From: Dillenia suffruticosa
Taxonomy: Eukaryota; Streptophyta; Magnoliopsida; Dilleniales; Dilleniaceae
DNA: 64,000 nt
Reading direction: 5' to 3'
Assembly (NCBI GenBank): GCA_033439265.1
Contig: JAVTVX010000017.1
Coordinates: 13,726,501 to 13,790,500, forward strand
How positions within the stretch are numbered: the first letter of the stretch is position 1; each line of letters begins with the position of its first letter. Shown here in pieces: positions 10,997 to 20,442 of this stretch. The position numbers were made by a program, and so were the translations under genes. Under the pieces are notes generated by a model that worked only from the letters and a program-made list of their open reading frames with translations, made no database searches and was not told the origin of the DNA.

Positions 10997-13283
10997 ATAA
11001 AACTGTCACACCCCGAACCTGTGTCGTGAGCAGCCGTTCGTTGCCCTGAATACCGACTATATTTTTACAAAAAATCGGACAGAACCTCCCTATAAATCGA
11101 AGATTTTTCATATACAAATAAATCTGTATAATTTAAAATCAAACTGTAAATAAAATAAAATGGTCATTCCGGCCTCACAACAACCTACCGACAACAGCAG
11201 ACATCCAGAACAACGCAGGCTATATAAATTTCTAACAATCCTAACCACAGACCTCTACTATCATATCTAACTAGAGTATGAGCAGCCGCTATACCGAACG
11301 GGTCTAAAGTTTATACAAATATATAACAAATTTCCCAAATAGAAAGTTTAAATGCTTACAGAAACCTCAATGCAAGTAAAATGAACCAAAACGAGACTTT
11401 TGCACATAACTACCCATAATTTATACAGTCATCCCATAATATACACGGCCAACAACAGATCTCAATATCAAGACCGCGCAAGGTCAAAACAAAGTACGAA
11501 ATTCATCTTTCAAATTTAAACTTAAATCTTACCATCGTGAAACACCCAAATCTACCAAAATCTCTAAGGTTTGAAGTATCGCTCCAGCACAACAATAATC
11601 CTATTTGAGGAGGGAAAAGGGAGGGGTGAATATCATGGAAAGATATCCAGGGAGTAAGAGGGATAATATCAAGCATAAATAGTATGGGTGAACCATTGGA
11701 GTGTCAAATAATATCATTTCAAATAAAAATTTACATTTCGCAACACAGTATGATATGTTTAGCAATTTGAAATCATTTAAATCAATCACACGGTAATAAA
11801 CATGTATGCATCCATTTAAAAATCAAATAATAGTAGAGCAAGCCAAAGATAATCCTGACAAAGTTCAACCATGACCAAAGACAGACGCATTGGGAGTTCC
11901 ATTATGCATAAACTTTAAAATCACTCTCTATCCCAACGTTGGCCATGAGTTTGCTGGGGCTAACTCATCATCGTGTATAGGACCCCGCCCGGTGCTAGAC
12001 GGTGGCTTCACACTCGTCTTCCCTCATCGTGGGTTCAATCGGCCGCACCTATAGCCCTTAGAATCAATGACGTTTGCGGATACCTCCTGCAAAAGCATAT
12101 CCGGGCAACCTGTGCCTCTACAAACGCCTTTCGTAGCTACAAAATCATCAATGTCATCATCATAGTATCACAAGGGCACAACGTCTCACAAGAAAGAATC
12201 ATATCATGCATAACTAGTGGGCATCCAATCCACATAGTTTATCAAAACATTTGAAATCCGCGTACCAATACATTTCATCAAATCATTCCAAAACTGCATA
12301 TCAATGCAACCGTAAAAGGAATTTATCAATTTTCAAGTAATAGTACAATTTTTGTTTCATGTCAAACAATTGATGTATAGTCATCGTAAACATAAATTTA
12401 CGACACTCCAAATGTTAAAAAACAAGTTTTGAAATTTAATATCACACATCGAGTCAATGCATATCGAAAGCATATTTTATTGAAAACATGGCAGAAACAA
12501 GTTTTACTATTTCATGCAAAAAAAGTGTCTCTCACATTTTTAGGGAGGGTAGTCACTCCCTATTTTTCAATTCAATTCAATTGACTCCTCAAGTCTCCAA
12601 AAGACAAATCTAATCAATCATCACAATTTGATATCAAATAAAGGTCTAATATGGGATTTTCAATTTTTCTTTCAAATTTAAATACAACTTTAATTAACAC
12701 AATCCCCTTTCTAGATTTCTGTTTCATCACTTTCGAATCAATTGGCTCACCAATGATCAATTTTCCAATATTTCTTATTTTCTCTAATTTTTCTCGAATT
12801 TAACATTATATAGTTTCCGATTTTAAATTCCACCAAATTTTGACAAACTTAATTCAAACATTGAAATAATTGTATTTCTCTCACCTAGGGTTTCTCGGAT
12901 TTTAGACCTAACTTTCGTTCGCCCGTTGAATTGGTCTAAAATCTGTAATATTTTCAAATTTGAAACGAGGTTAGCAACTAATTAAATTTCTAAACGTCAA
13001 ACCCTAGAATTACATCCAATTATAGTCGTTACCTGCAGTGAAGAAGATGCAGGTGAGCTCTCGAAGGGAACAGCTGGTCGTGGGCTCACGGGCCAACGAG
13101 CTGATAGGCTGGCCCGCTGGTGGGCTCGTGGGATCGCAGCCCGGCTTGCTGGCCGCAGTGGGTTTTGCGGGCCGCAGTGGGCTCGGGGATCAGTAGTGGG
13201 CTTAGCGGCCTAGCGGGTACTCACGGGCTAGGGCTCGCGCTCGCGAGTGGATCGCGCGCTATGAGGCACGCTCGCTCGCGCAG

Positions 13284-13450
13284 TGGGTCGAGCGCTAGAG
13301 CGCGCTCGCGCTCGTGCTGGGGCGCGCTCGAGCAGTGGGTCGCGCGTTGGAGCGCACTATGCTTGCGCAGAGGGTCGCGTAGGAGCGCGCTTGAGCTCGT
13401 GCAGGGGTCGCGCTAGAGCGCGCTCGCGCTCGTGCTATGGCCCGCTGGTG
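13284..13450. repeat. GC-rich minisatellite in the right gypsy LTR
   Basis: This is the counterpart of 5071-5185. The units have the same core but different number and order, so the arrays have evolved apart since insertion. Confidence 0.75.
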
Positions 13451-13679
13451 CAGGCAGGAGCGTGCTGCAGGCTGGCGTTCGCGAGCTAAGGTGCGCGCTC
13501 GCGGGGAGGCTACAGTCGCGGGGAGAGAGGTCACAGAAGGGCACACTTGGCTCGTGGAAAGGCGTTGCAGCGGCGGCGATCGCAGGAGGAAGGCGAGGCG
13601 GTGGGCGGCGGCGATGGCAGAAAGGGAGCGGCGGCGGCGATCGGGCGCAGCTGCAAGAGAGGAAGAGACAGAGATGAGA

Positions 13680-13680
<1 letters not shown>

Positions 13681-13763
<83 letters not shown>

Positions 13764-13777
13764 GAGAGAGAGAGAGG
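13681..13777. repeat. (GA)n microsatellite in right gypsy LTR
   Basis: This nearly pure GA run of about 97 bp corresponds to a shorter, interrupted run at 5419-5480 in the other LTR. The Arg-Glu repeat ORFs read across it are artefacts. Confidence 0.95.
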
Positions 13778-13887
13778 GATTAGGGCTAAAAGCCCTAATC
13801 CAATCTTTAGGAGGGGGTGCTGCGTTTTGCCTCAAAACACAGCACTCCATTAGCCCCTCCTTTTTTTTCATTATTATTTTTTTTATT

Positions 13888-13890
<3 letters not shown>

Positions 13891-13926
<36 letters not shown>
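13891..13926. repeat. (TA)n microsatellite in right gypsy LTR
   Basis: About 36 bp of alternating TA. The left LTR has only a few units at the same place (near 5599-5608), so the expansion followed insertion. Confidence 0.9.
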
Positions 13927-13929
<3 letters not shown>

Positions 13930-14067
13930 TTTTACCATAATTTTCATAGATACGGCAATAATTTAAATACACCAAAAATTCAATTTAAATACCGCAAAAA
14001 TCAAAAATCAATATAATTAAATAAAATTTCTCATACAAAAATATGGTATCACAGAGTCGGCGTTACA

Positions 14068-14072
14068 ATTTC
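14068..14072. repeat. Target-site duplication, right copy (gypsy)
   Basis: The five bases ATTTC immediately follow the terminal CA of the LTR and match ATTTT at 2740-2744 except at the last base. The copia reading frame resumes across this point. Confidence 0.8.
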
Positions 14073-14166
14073 GACACATAGCATGATAACTGATCCCTTC
14101 ACCAAACCCATTACTAGAGACTCATTTGTAGCACATAGAGAGTCATTGGGTTTAGACATATTTTGA
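14068..14166 (+). pseudogene. copia pol C-terminus, distal to the gypsy insertion
   Basis: The frame reads through T-H-S-M-I-T-D-P-F-T-K-P-I and then R-E-S-L-G-L-D-I-F followed by a stop. This joins directly to the K-Y-I encoded at the end of the left half (about 2735-2744) once the gypsy element and one copy of the 5-bp target duplication are removed. It shows that the gypsy element landed inside the copia coding region. Confidence 0.85.
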
Positions 14167-15799
14167 TATTTCTCATTATATACCGAATTGACGATATGAT
14201 ATTTATTACTTTTATTTATATGATTTTGTACATTATTCAGTCACACTTACGTTATTTTTTTTCTTAAATAATGTACTTGTTTTAGATCATATATGCTTTG
14301 ATATGATAAAAGATATGTCAGGCAAGCGATATCTACTCTTTCACACGAGTGACCACCTCTGTTTCTGAGTAAATGAAGATAAAATGGTTTCTAGTCCAGT
14401 TTTGAGTGAGCGAAGATAAGACGGTTTCTAGTCATAAAAGGCATTGAGAGTAGCCCTACTAAAACACAAGTCGTCCTGATATGTGTTCAGGATGAGATCG
14501 TTTAGGATATGATCGATATGAAAATACCCATATTTATGTAGCCTAAAATAACCAGATCTGAGATCTCAAATATCACCTGTGTTTAGTGATATTGTCTCTA
14601 AGACACTCTCTCTGAGATCTCTAGGTAGATCCTTATAGGTAGACTGAGCCCCATATCTGCACAGTATTAGAGAAATCTGACATATATCCTTTTGAGAAAT
14701 GAGGGATTAACACTGTGGCATGCGTTTCATACCGCGTGTGATGAGATGACTATGGGATAGTGGGAGTTATTACTTGAGACGATAGTGTGATCGTGATTTC
14801 CGTTTCCACTGTGTGAGACCCAAGATCCATTGGGTGGGATCTCTTGTACCCTTATTACTTTTGGCTGTTTCTAGTAGTTTTGGTTCAGTCTTGCTATTTT
14901 AGTCAGTTTATCTATGGCCCGGAAGATAAATTGATATCTAAGGGATATGTTTAAGAAAGTAGCTGAAATGAAACTGATATATTCGAGTTTGGGAAAAGGA
15001 AGACCAATAGGTATTACATTGTTGTGTAGTATTCATCGATCAGTCTATTATGTTTATCCATGTTAGGATTCAATATAATAGTGAATACACAATCGAGTAT
15101 TGATTAGGGATCACTTTCGATGAGAAAAGTGACACGATAGATGTAATTGCATTGAGTCTGGGATATAGCGAATTCTTTTTTATATTAATGGTGATTTCTC
15201 AATTATTCTAACAGGTATATCAAGAACTCTTTGTTTGTAGGTGTACTCGCCAGTCGCACGACGTCTAATTCTGTATGAAAGTCCAATGGGTGATATAGTA
15301 GATTGCATGAGTTTAATTTGAAAGTTTAAATTTTGAATTAGGGAGTTAAAGGATAATGGGGAACAACCCATTATCCTTAACCTCCCCAACCTTCCCATTA
15401 ATCCTATGCACTAGCCTACGTGAATGGTGTGTGATTATTCTTCCATTGAGAGAAGAGGAATAATTAACAATGTGTGAGAAAACACATAGTGAGTGCACAC
15501 TTTGATTAAGAGACAAAAAATTTCTAGAAAGAGATTTATAGAGGATTAAAGAAAATTCTGAACATGAATTTTTACGTTACTTTTATCACCGGATTTGAGG
15601 GTTGCGGTATCGTGATATTGTGGTGATAGTTTGTAACATGATTATCATCCTGACTGTGAGAACGTTAGAAGAAAGTATCGTGGTTTCTCAAATTAGTGCG
15701 TTTTAATTCACCGAGATATACCCTATATTTTGTTCTTTTTATTATTCCAAAAAATTCCACTATACTTCCATTTTGCGTGTGTGTATTAAAATTCTAACA
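14167..15799 (+). repeat. copia 3' region and 3' LTR
   Basis: This non-coding stretch is similar to the reverse complement of about 48790-50700, the 3' region of the second copia copy. Matching landmarks include a GACGATA-containing segment near 14780, the Val/Gly-rich-looking segment around 15240-15300, and a closing segment near 15700-15799. The right end is taken at the terminal TAACA. The 5' boundary of the LTR is not determinable here. Confidence 0.6.
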
Positions 15800-15894
15800 C
15801 TCCACAACAGTTATCACAAAAGTACCAAGTAGTCTTGTTTTACGTGCACGCAACACTCCATAACGGTTATCACAAAAGTACCAAGTACCAAGTA
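15799..15894 (+). repeat. Direct repeat of about 34 bp at the copia right border
   Basis: A segment beginning ACTCCA and ending GTACCAAGTAG occurs at 15799-15832 and again at 15855-15894, the second copy with an extra internal GTACCAA. It abuts the end of the copia LTR. Its origin is unknown. Confidence 0.8.
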
Positions 15895-16848
15895 GCTCCT
15901 TTCCTATTGGGTCGGTAGACTTATAATATACAAGTTTTAGTGTAAATTATAAATACTTTAAAAACTCTAGTTAACTAATTCGAATTATTATTTGTCATAG
16001 ATAAATATGTAACTATGTAGCCACAAGAACCATGCTTGCAAATTCAAAATCACAACAATAAGGATATCTTTTATTTTTTTTATAAGAATAAAAAAAAATA
16101 TTCACAAAGGCACCTAGAAGTGCACTAAGCAAAATCCTACACAAAAAGGAAGTCAACAGATTCTGCAACCTCTAAAGTCCAAAGACTTGGAAGATGACCA
16201 AAAGTACAAGTTACTCCGAGCTCTCGGAGTTCTCAAATCCCTCAAAAGTTCTGGTAAGCTCCAAACCAACTAAAAAATGGCAAGAGGGGGCAAACCATAG
16301 ACTCTCCTCTTTGCTATATAGACTCTCAAACCACTCTAGGCCAATATCTCACTTTGTACAAACTTTAAGGTCACCTAACATAAATGAAATTGCACAAAAA
16401 CCTTCTCTTACAGCACTCAAGTCCACTACCAAAGAAGAAGCAAGTGAATAACCTTGTCTGATCCCTTTTTGCATAAGACACAACTGTTGACCAAGATCAC
16501 AAATCTCCTTTGTCAATTGTCATGCATCCAGATTCTCCCCAGGCTCCTGCACAAGAAACACAACCACGCTTTGGGGGTCACCCTCTTCCTCATGGATCTT
16601 AACAAAAGAACTCCCCACAACTAAGCTTACTTCCTGAATGGCTTATAAAAGATACTCAAATCAATTAAAAAAAAAAAGGCAATCCATACCTTAGTGGCCT
16701 CACTCAGATTATCTACTAACACCCCCAGTCAACATTCAACTCAACACCTCCACAGTCACAATGATCGGGCAAGATGCAAATGCCATGCCTTAGGCCTTGG
16801 GTGGGATTGAAATAACCTCTCGAAACCTATTCACTAAAATAGATAAGG
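15893..16848 (-). repeat. L1-LINE-like repeat block, copy A
   Basis: This block is repeated at 37168-38337 with high identity. It starts CTCCTTTCCTATTGGG and runs to CCTATTCACTAAAATAGATAA. Copy A lacks about 225 bp near 16720 that is present in the other copy. On the - strand, copy B shows weak L1-like reading (G-D-F-N and a W-containing segment). Copy A is immediately followed by a clear L1 reverse-transcriptase fragment on the same strand. The + strand ORF at 16194-16451 has no recognisable homology. Confidence 0.75.
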
Positions 16849-16859
16849 ATGGGAAGAAG

Positions 16860-17010
16860 ATACGTACTTTAATCTACCCTCTCCATTTTGCACGAAAATC
16901 CATTTTTCTTGATAAGATGTAGAAGAAGGTCCCAGATGATATGATCATAAGCTTTTCCCATGTCTAATTTACACATAACTACCTCATCTCCTCCACTTAA
17001 CTGTCAGTTA
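16860..17010 (-). pseudogene. L1-type LINE reverse transcriptase fragment
   Basis: The - strand encodes C-K-L-D-M-G-K-A-Y-D-H-I-I-W-D followed by K-K-N-G-F. This is the conserved L1 RT block (K-L-D-M-x-K-A-Y-D-x-V-x-W) ahead of the fingers/palm region. Only this fragment survives; a stop follows soon after. It supports reading the adjacent block 15893-16848 as LINE debris. Confidence 0.75.
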
Positions 17011-17810
17011 GTAATTAAGGCTGCATGCAAAGCTCACTAAATGGATATTAGCATCATACAATGGATCTAGTCTCGATATAGCTGTCACTATGGGAATTAG
17101 GCCTGTGTGGGTTGAAAGCACCACAAGAAACCTACATCAGCCACTAACAGCTATGAAGGCCAAAAAAGCTAATATTAAACCAAAGTCAGGAATCAAAGTT
17201 TTTTATACTCTCATTGTAATTGCAGCAAACTTGTAAAAGAGCAATCCTTAACACAATCAAACGAGGTCAAGATCAAAAGAGTCAAGGTTAATACGGACAC
17301 ATTCATATTTGGGCATATGAAGAGATATTCTATGACAAGGTTGAATTTTGTCAATTTTCCACTGATTAGTATATATGATGAAGGATATTTTGCAGTAATA
17401 TAGAATTAAGAGTCTAAGGATGGTTTATCATCTTTCGAAGATGTTTACACTTAGCCAGTTTTGTAGATTTCCTCATAAATTCTAGGAGTGTACAGGTGTG
17501 CCTCCTTTGTACTCTTTTTATCTAATATTTCTGTTTCCTGTACCTAGCAATATGGATGTTATTTCTAACTATGGAGAAGAATAAGACAAAAAGATCGAGG
17601 ATCATTTTATCAACTCTGTTTAATAGGACTTCAGTAAACCATCACAGAATAGCATTATGATGAAAAATACAAAATATACAAATATATATAGTACACGAAT
17701 GTGGCCCACCCTGAACAAGTATCATCAATTACAAGATTCAACAAGTGTCAACTTTTAAATATCAAATAAATGTTATCTCAACTATGTGAAAATAAATAAA
17801 TAAAGCATAC
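17011..17810. other. Unassigned non-coding stretch
   Basis: AT-rich sequence without a convincing ORF or repeat. If the methylesterase gene upstream on the - strand were intact, its next exon would lie to the left of 17811. I looked for the expected continuation after the His-Gly-Gly-Gly block and found no convincing match. Confidence 0.5.
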
Positions 17811-18435
17811 CTAGAATAACCACCTCCGTGCAAGCAAAAAACAACCGGTCCTTCTGATCCTGACATGTATACATGAAATACCTAAAAGGACAGCAAGGGA
17901 ATGACCAATTTTGCAATCAATTACCAGAACAACATGATCACCGAAAACTAGATAAATAAAGAGGAAGAGAGAGAAGAGCCCCCTCCCCTACAAAGGACTT
18001 TACATCATTTGAGTCAGGAATGCATATATCTTGTTCTTGGTCAAAATAGCCTACCCAATCCAAAGGAGCGTATTTTTGGGCAGAAACCCTACAACACCAT
18101 GCAAATATATAAAGAATAAAAATGTTCAATCCCATAAATAGAATGATAAAAGTGGACAATTACGACTACCAGAACTAAATTAGATGACCATTAATAATCA
18201 AGCAGGGGTAGCAATTTGAATTGCAATTATGATCTAATGGTGCAATTTTAAATGAATGCAGCTATGATCCTAATAGGATAGCAAGCAGAGAAAAGAGAGA
18301 GAAAGGGAGAGAGAGAGCTGACAAAGTCGGAAGGCGATTAGGAACAGAAGAGAAGATGGAAGGAGGCCGAGGCTAATGCTGTTGTTTTTCTTCTGTGATT
18401 TCTTTTGGTAGCGAACTGAGTTCCGTATGATTCAT
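17811..18435 (-). pseudogene. PPME1: Protein phosphatase methylesterase-1, exons 1-3 only, with nonsense codon
   Basis: PPME1 is an alpha/beta hydrolase that removes the methyl ester from the C-terminal Leu of the PP2A catalytic subunit. Three - strand exons splice in phase: 18435-18323, 18088-18004 and 17881-17811, with GT-AG introns (first donor weak). Exon 2 encodes the signature K-Y-A-P-L-D-W-V-G-Y-F-D, and exon 3 encodes V-F-H-V-Y-M-S-G-S-E-G-P-V-V-F-C then H-G-G-G-Y-S, which includes the oxyanion-hole loop (residues 84-87). Codon 21 (18373-18375 on the + strand) is TAG in an otherwise perfect frame. The hydrolase body with the catalytic Ser/Asp/His is absent from the window. It is either a truncated pseudogene or the start of a gene whose next intron holds the whole transposon nest. 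The nonsense codon favours the former. Confidence 0.85.
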
Positions 18436-18487
18436 TTTGAATCTCACTGTGTTCACCTACCGCCACTTGATCAATTATCAAATGCCA

Positions 18488-18539
<52 letters not shown>

Positions 18540-20089
18540 CTCAATTCTTCCTTGTTGTATATACAACCAGCATCTGAGTGATACTTCCCCCGGTTTTAAA
18601 TTTAATTGTGTATCTCCTTTAGATGTGCATATTATTTCTCCATTATTATTTTCTTCTTTAAATTTAATTACTCATCTAACCATTTTATGTAGGTACCTTG
18701 GTAGAGTATTATTTCGTTAAAATCGAATAAACCAAATAAATTGAACTGAATTGATTGGTCAATTTAATTTTAACCCAATAGGATAAAGAGATTATTCTCA
18801 AATACTAATGTATCTCGATACTAAAAAATAAGATGTCTCATATACAAGCATAAAATAATTTTTTAAAATTGTTAAATATTTGAACTCGATTGTTCAATTT
18901 ACACAAATTCTAATTTTAAAAATTAATAATTGGTCAATTAAGTTGATTTGTATGTACTATCAAATAGTTTTGAATTAACTAATTAAGAGTCATTCTATTG
19001 TTTTTTAGATTAAACTCACGTGTTCAATCATATTTTAATAATATTAGCATAAAAATACTTCATAAGAAAATAAACCATGAAACATTTTACTACAAAAAAT
19101 ATTAAAACCAAAACACAACCAAACGTTGAACTTTGAATCAATGTTATACCAAATCAATATATTTTAAATTATTTTTTGTTAAAAAATTTTAATAGGCCAA
19201 AAGCAATATTTTGTGCACTTTTTTGTTTATTTATCTTTTAAAACTATTACTAAAGAAAATTTTTAAAGTTGTTGTTCAGGTTTTAAACTATTGTTCAATT
19301 TAAAGGCATATACAACTTTAATTTGATCCAACAATTTTAAAAAAATGTAATAAATTTTACAGACTTCAATGAAGAATATTTTTTACATATTAAATTGTAA
19401 TTCAAGTTTGCAAGTTAAATGTTACGTAAGATTGGAAATAAGATTATTGAAATATCTGAAGCCGTTAATCAATAATAATAATTTAAATTATTTTCTTCAT
19501 TGATAATTTTAAAATCGATTTAAAACTATTTTATTTGATAATGAATTTATAATTGATCTCTCTACAAAGTTTCAACCTTCAGATATTAGAAAATATATAG
19601 CGTGACGTGACTGGTACAACCATTTTCACCACAATAAGCTTGCCACCAATCTCAAAGCAGGTATTATTTTCAATTTTAACACAAAATTAAAAACTTTTAT
19701 AATTCCAATTTTTGTTTTGTTAATGGGCAATCCTAATTGGCTAGTGTAATCCGTTTTCTTAGTATTCGGATGAAATATTTCTTTGATCTGATTTGTTATC
19801 TGGTATTGTAATATAAATTCAAACTATACCTTTTCCTTTTTTATTTTTTCTTTTTTTGGCAATGTAATTCAATTTTTTTTTAAATTCATTTAATTCTAAG
19901 ATTTATTGGATTTATTAAAAAATAAAGTTTAGAAAGGCAAATTGATGAAAAAATTTCAACCTAAAAGAGTTACTTCCTCCTACCACATAGTAAATATTTT
20001 AATTAATTTATTTGTTTATCTATTTGTTTTCATAATGAGCATATGATTTACCTAAATTACAACCAGGGAGAGAGAGAGAGAGAGAGCAT
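18436..20089. promoter_or_regulatory. Intergenic region between PPME1 exon 1 and the KH gene
   Basis: This region is AT-rich and contains a (CT)n microsatellite at 18490-18534, next to the PPME1 start, and a short (GA)n at 20067-20086. No ORF is convincing. It separates two head-to-head gene starts, so it may hold promoter elements for both, but none is identified beyond these tracts. Confidence 0.4.
18490..18534. repeat. (CT)n microsatellite
   Basis: A pure CT run of about 44 bp, some 55 bp upstream of the PPME1 start codon (reading the - strand it is GA). Confidence 0.95.
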
Positions 20090-20389
20090 TTGGTGTCACA
20101 AGCCCAAACGCCGCGTCGCAATTCCGCTAAACCCTATGCATTAATGGGCCCCGCTCTCATCTCCACGGCACTCCTCCCACCTGCGCCCACACAACACGAC
20201 TCGCTCTCTCTCTATCCAAAACCCAAACCCTCAGTTAAGTAATTGGTGTCCCAAGCCCAAACGCTGCGTTGCAAGTCCGCTAAACCCCATGCATAAATTG
20301 GCCCCGCTCTCCTCTCCACGGCACTCCCGCCTGCGTTTCCAACACGACTCGCTCGCTCTCTCTCTATCCAAAACCCTAACCCTTAGTTA
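20090..20389 (+). promoter_or_regulatory. Tandem duplication of the KH gene promoter/leader
   Basis: Two adjacent copies of about 148 bp lie at 20090-20237 and 20243-20389. Each begins TTGGTGTC, contains AAGCCCAAACGC, CCGCTAAACCC, CCCCGCTCTC and CACGGCACTCC, then a CT-rich patch and TCCAAAACCC, and ends with CAGTTA or TAGTTA. The last copy ends 54 bp before the start codon. It contains AACCCTAACCC, a telo-box-like motif common in plant housekeeping promoters, and a pyrimidine patch. No TATA box is visible. Confidence 0.8.
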
Positions 20390-20442
20390 CCATTCCAATC
20401 ACACCCTTCCTGACGAACCCTACCTTTTCCGATCTCAAATCA

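Larger units (their letters stand above)
2745..14067 (-). mobile_element. Complete but decayed Ty3/gypsy chromovirus nested in the copia element
   Basis: The element has two LTRs of about 3.0 kb (2745-5745 and 11004-14067), both starting TG and ending CA in the + reading, flanked by ATTTT and ATTTC as a 5-bp target duplication with one mismatch. Reading the - strand, the order is LTR, tRNA-Met primer site, gag with zinc knuckle, protease, RT, RNase H, integrase, chromodomain, LTR. Long LTRs, a tRNA-Met primer site and a C-terminal chromodomain fit the Tekay/Del type of chromovirus; that clade call is an inference. Every polyprotein domain is interrupted by stops or shifts, so it is non-autonomous now. 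Confidence 0.93.
11004..14067 (-). repeat. gypsy 5' LTR (element on - strand)
   Basis: This is the partner of 2745-5745. It is about 60 bp longer, largely because its (GA)n tract (13681-13777) and (TA)n tract (13891-13926) are expanded. The tRNA primer site lies directly inside it, which defines it as the 5' LTR of an element transcribed from the - strand. Confidence 0.92.
1..15799 (+). mobile_element. Decayed Ty1/copia retrotransposon, left-truncated by the window and split by a gypsy insertion
   Basis: Translated pieces run in copia order: GAG-pre-integrase, integrase, reverse transcriptase, RNase H. They occupy 1-2744, and the last residues of the polyprotein resume at 14068-14166 after the gypsy element. 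The pol end carries the familiar copia tail around D-P-F-T-K-P-I. Downstream to about 15799 is non-coding 3' region plus 3' LTR, ending in the terminal-like TAACA at 15795-15799. The LTR start cannot be fixed because the 5' LTR lies outside the window. Many stops and shifts make the element dead. The copy at 48790-55129 on the other strand belongs to the same family, since both its coding region and its 3' region are recognisably similar. Confidence 0.88.

Noticed and set aside
14755-14770. GGGATAGTGGGAG as the copia polypurine tract marking the LTR start
   Set aside because: It is conserved with the second copy, but the next bases do not start with TG and no 5' LTR is available to confirm the boundary.
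17190-17240. Possible PPME1 exon 4 on the - strand (a short S-F-A-A-I-T stretch)
   Set aside because: Only a few residues resemble the expected sequence, a stop follows at once and there is no proper acceptor. The match is too weak.
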